Source: Myxococcales bacterium
Lineage (GTDB): Bacteria; Myxococcota_A; Bradymonadia; Bradymonadales; Bradymonadaceae
Length of the DNA: 7,183 nucleotides
Reading direction: 5' to 3'
Assembly (NCBI GenBank): GCA_007120615.1
Contig: SKNI01000461.1
Span: 1-7,183 of the forward strand
The notes below the pieces were generated by a model. The model was not told the DNA's origin. It ran no database searches and saw only the letters and a program-made list of their open reading frames with translations. Shown in pieces: positions 5,869 to 7,183 of this stretch. Position 1 is the stretch's first letter, and the number at the start of each line of letters is the position of its first letter. The position numbers were made by a program, and so were the translations under genes.

Positions 5869-7183
5869 TGAGGGTACTCCGAGTTAGATGTTCGACTCCA
5901 AAAGAAGCGTTGTGCTCTGGCCTGAGCGTCAAAAAACAAATCTCCCTGAAGGTGAATCACGTCAGTCGGGGGTTCGCTGACATGATTGTAGTGGAGATCG
6001 AGCCAGGCACGGCACGGGGGAGTATTTGAATTTGGCTCTCCCCGAGTTCCGGAGGCGTTGATGATGAGATCGATATCAGAGATGTCCAGATGCTCCCTTT
6101 GCCAGCCGTTTCTTCCCGAGAGATGCGCGACGATGGTCCAGCCGCGAGCCTTCAGCGCGCGCAGTACGGCGAAACTGGCGCCGCCGCGACCGAAAACGAC
6201 GGCCCGACCGGGGCCGATGCTCTGGGACTTGAAATATTCAAGGGAAGCATCCATTCCGGCTTCATCGGTGTCCGTGGCCTGCCATCGCGAGTCGTCGGCA
6301 TCGATTCGTCGCAGGGTATTGACGGCGTGCAGGTGTTTTGGATTTTCGACCCGATGAATCTCAATGGCTTCTCTTTTGAGCGGCGAAGTGATCGAGATGC
6401 CCCGGATGGGAAGACGATTTAAAATGGTGAGCGCCTGGTCCAACTGACCTCGAGAAACCGGGATTTTCAGGTAGCTTGTGCGGGGAACGTCAATTTTGTC
6501 ATTTATGATAATTTCGGAGAGGGCGGCTCGGCGGTGCCAGATGTCTCCCTGACTGGCGCTGACCGGATCACCGATGAGGGCGTCAAAATTCCGGGGATAA
6601 CTACCGGCGAGGTGGGGGAGAAAGTCCTGGAAATCCATAGCGCTCGGATGATCGGGGTTCCGAGAGCGAAGGCCGATGGGGAGATAGTTGGTTCTATTTC
6701 TGTGAGCGAGTATGGGACGCATCCAGGCCAATCCTGAACCTCGGGGCAAGAGGGTCTCCTGGCGCGGGCTCTTTCGAAATCGATCCGCCAGATTCAGAAA
6801 GCCCTCCAACTCATCCCAGGAAGAGACCAGAGGGGCGTATTTCAAAGCGATTTTTTCGTCCGGGATTCCCAGGTGCTCAGCACACCGACGGGCGGCTTCG
6901 TCGAGTTTATCAAAGGCGTCGTTGTGAACCGTTTCGGGATGACTGGAGATGAGAATTGTCTCCGGCAGTTTCGTCGGTGATAAATTGAGGAAGTCGTCGA
7001 TGAATTCGACGTCGATATCCCAGATCGAAGCCCGGCCAGATTGTTCCAGCCATCGTGGATCATTGTGTCGGAGGCTGGCGATATACCTCGAACCCCGGGT
7101 AGCTCTCGCCAGCTCTTTGTCAGACAGGGTCTCGAAGACGTCACTCCGAAGCTCGACACCGGCCATTCCGAGACGTCGGGCAT
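5865..7183 (-). CDS. aroDE: Fused type I 3-dehydroquinate dehydratase / shikimate dehydrogenase (5' end outside window)
   Basis: The frame is open to the right edge. The ATG at 7164-7166 is internal, because the preceding codons (ARRLG) continue the usual helix before the VELRSD strand, so some tens of residues are probably missing. Numbering from that Met, residues 1-190 form an AroD-type dehydratase: E5/R7 in VELRSD, WDIDVE (49-54), H76 in ISSHPE and Schiff-base K109 in ALKYAP. Residues about 193-433 are an AroE-type NADP-dependent dehydrogenase: IGDPVSAS (198-205), ISITSPLK with catalytic K264, AVNT (281-284), TDTDEAG with D301, Rossmann loop FGRGGAS (325-331), INASGTRG (369-376), LDLHYN (389-394) and a closing GDLFFDAQA block. 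Together they turn dehydroquinate into shikimate. By-eye alignment shows departures: no EGG after the SLR strand, no clear PGQ in the dehydratase half, and G207 where AroE usually has its second shikimate-binding Ser. It is coupled to aroC. Confidence 0.88.
   Translation of the reverse strand, partial: ARRLGMAGVELRSDVFETLSDKELARATRGSRYIASLRHNDPRWLEQSGRASIWDIDVEFIDDFLNLSPTKLPETILISSHPETVHNDAFDKLDEAARRCAEHLGIPDEKIALKYAPLVSSWDELEGFLNLADRFRKSPRQETLLPRGSGLAWMRPILAHRNRTNYLPIGLRSRNPDHPSAMDFQDFLPHLAGSYPRNFDALIGDPVSASQGDIWHRRAALSEIIINDKIDVPRTSYLKIPVSRGQLDQALTILNRLPIRGISITSPLKREAIEIHRVENPKHLHAVNTLRRIDADDSRWQATDTDEAGMDASLEYFKSQSIGPGRAVVFGRGGASFAVLRALKARGWTIVAHLSGRNGWQREHLDISDIDLIINASGTRGEPNSNTPPCRAWLDLHYNHVSEPPTDVIHLQGDLFFDAQARAQRFFWSRTSNSEYPQ
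5877..5880 (-). promoter_or_regulatory. Ribosome binding site of aroC within the aroDE 3' end
   Basis: GGAG on the minus strand lies 8 bases before the aroC ATG and inside the last codons of aroDE. With the 4-base stop/start overlap, this points to translational coupling of the two shikimate genes. Confidence 0.6.

Noticed and set aside
7164..7166. ATG as the true start of aroDE
   Set aside because: The frame continues upstream without a stop, and this Met would begin right at the first dehydratase beta strand, removing the helix and strand that normally precede it.

Overview
The window comes from a bacterial chromosome and is densely coding. It looks moderately to highly GC-rich, and several reading frames on the opposite strand stay open by chance. 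All genes are core metabolism or envelope functions. I see no phage, transposon, tRNA, rRNA or CRISPR sequence. The Lgt variant, the fused AroD-AroE enzyme and the two-metal-domain CopA suggest a Gram-negative lineage near the old Deltaproteobacteria (Myxococcota or Bradymonadota-like). That placement rests on general impression only and is low confidence.

Layout. On the + strand, the 3' half of a UTP-glucose-1-phosphate uridylyltransferase gene (galU) enters from the left edge. It overlaps a small gene for an exported protein of unknown function. That pair converges, with a 17-base gap, on a set of four minus-strand genes. In their direction of transcription (right to left) these are: a bifunctional 3-dehydroquinate dehydratase/shikimate dehydrogenase (aroDE, cut by the right edge), chorismate synthase (aroC, start overlapping the aroDE stop by 4 bases), a 197-base intergenic leader with two inverted repeats, a divergent prolipoprotein diacylglyceryl transferase (lgt), and a Cu+-exporting P1B-type ATPase (copA, start overlapping the lgt stop).

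How the genes fit together. aroDE and aroC supply three steps of the shikimate pathway (DHQ to dehydroshikimate, dehydroshikimate to shikimate, EPSP to chorismate) and look translationally coupled. lgt and copA form a second coupled pair of inner-membrane proteins, one acting in lipoprotein maturation and one exporting copper. The intergenic leader between the pairs is the obvious place for a separate promoter or operator, though no convincing sigma-70 promoter could be read there.

The points most worth a second look are the non-canonical active-site signature of Lgt, the substitutions at family-conserved positions in both halves of AroDE, the tight lgt-copA coupling and the dyads upstream of lgt. 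No clearly new multi-gene system is evident.
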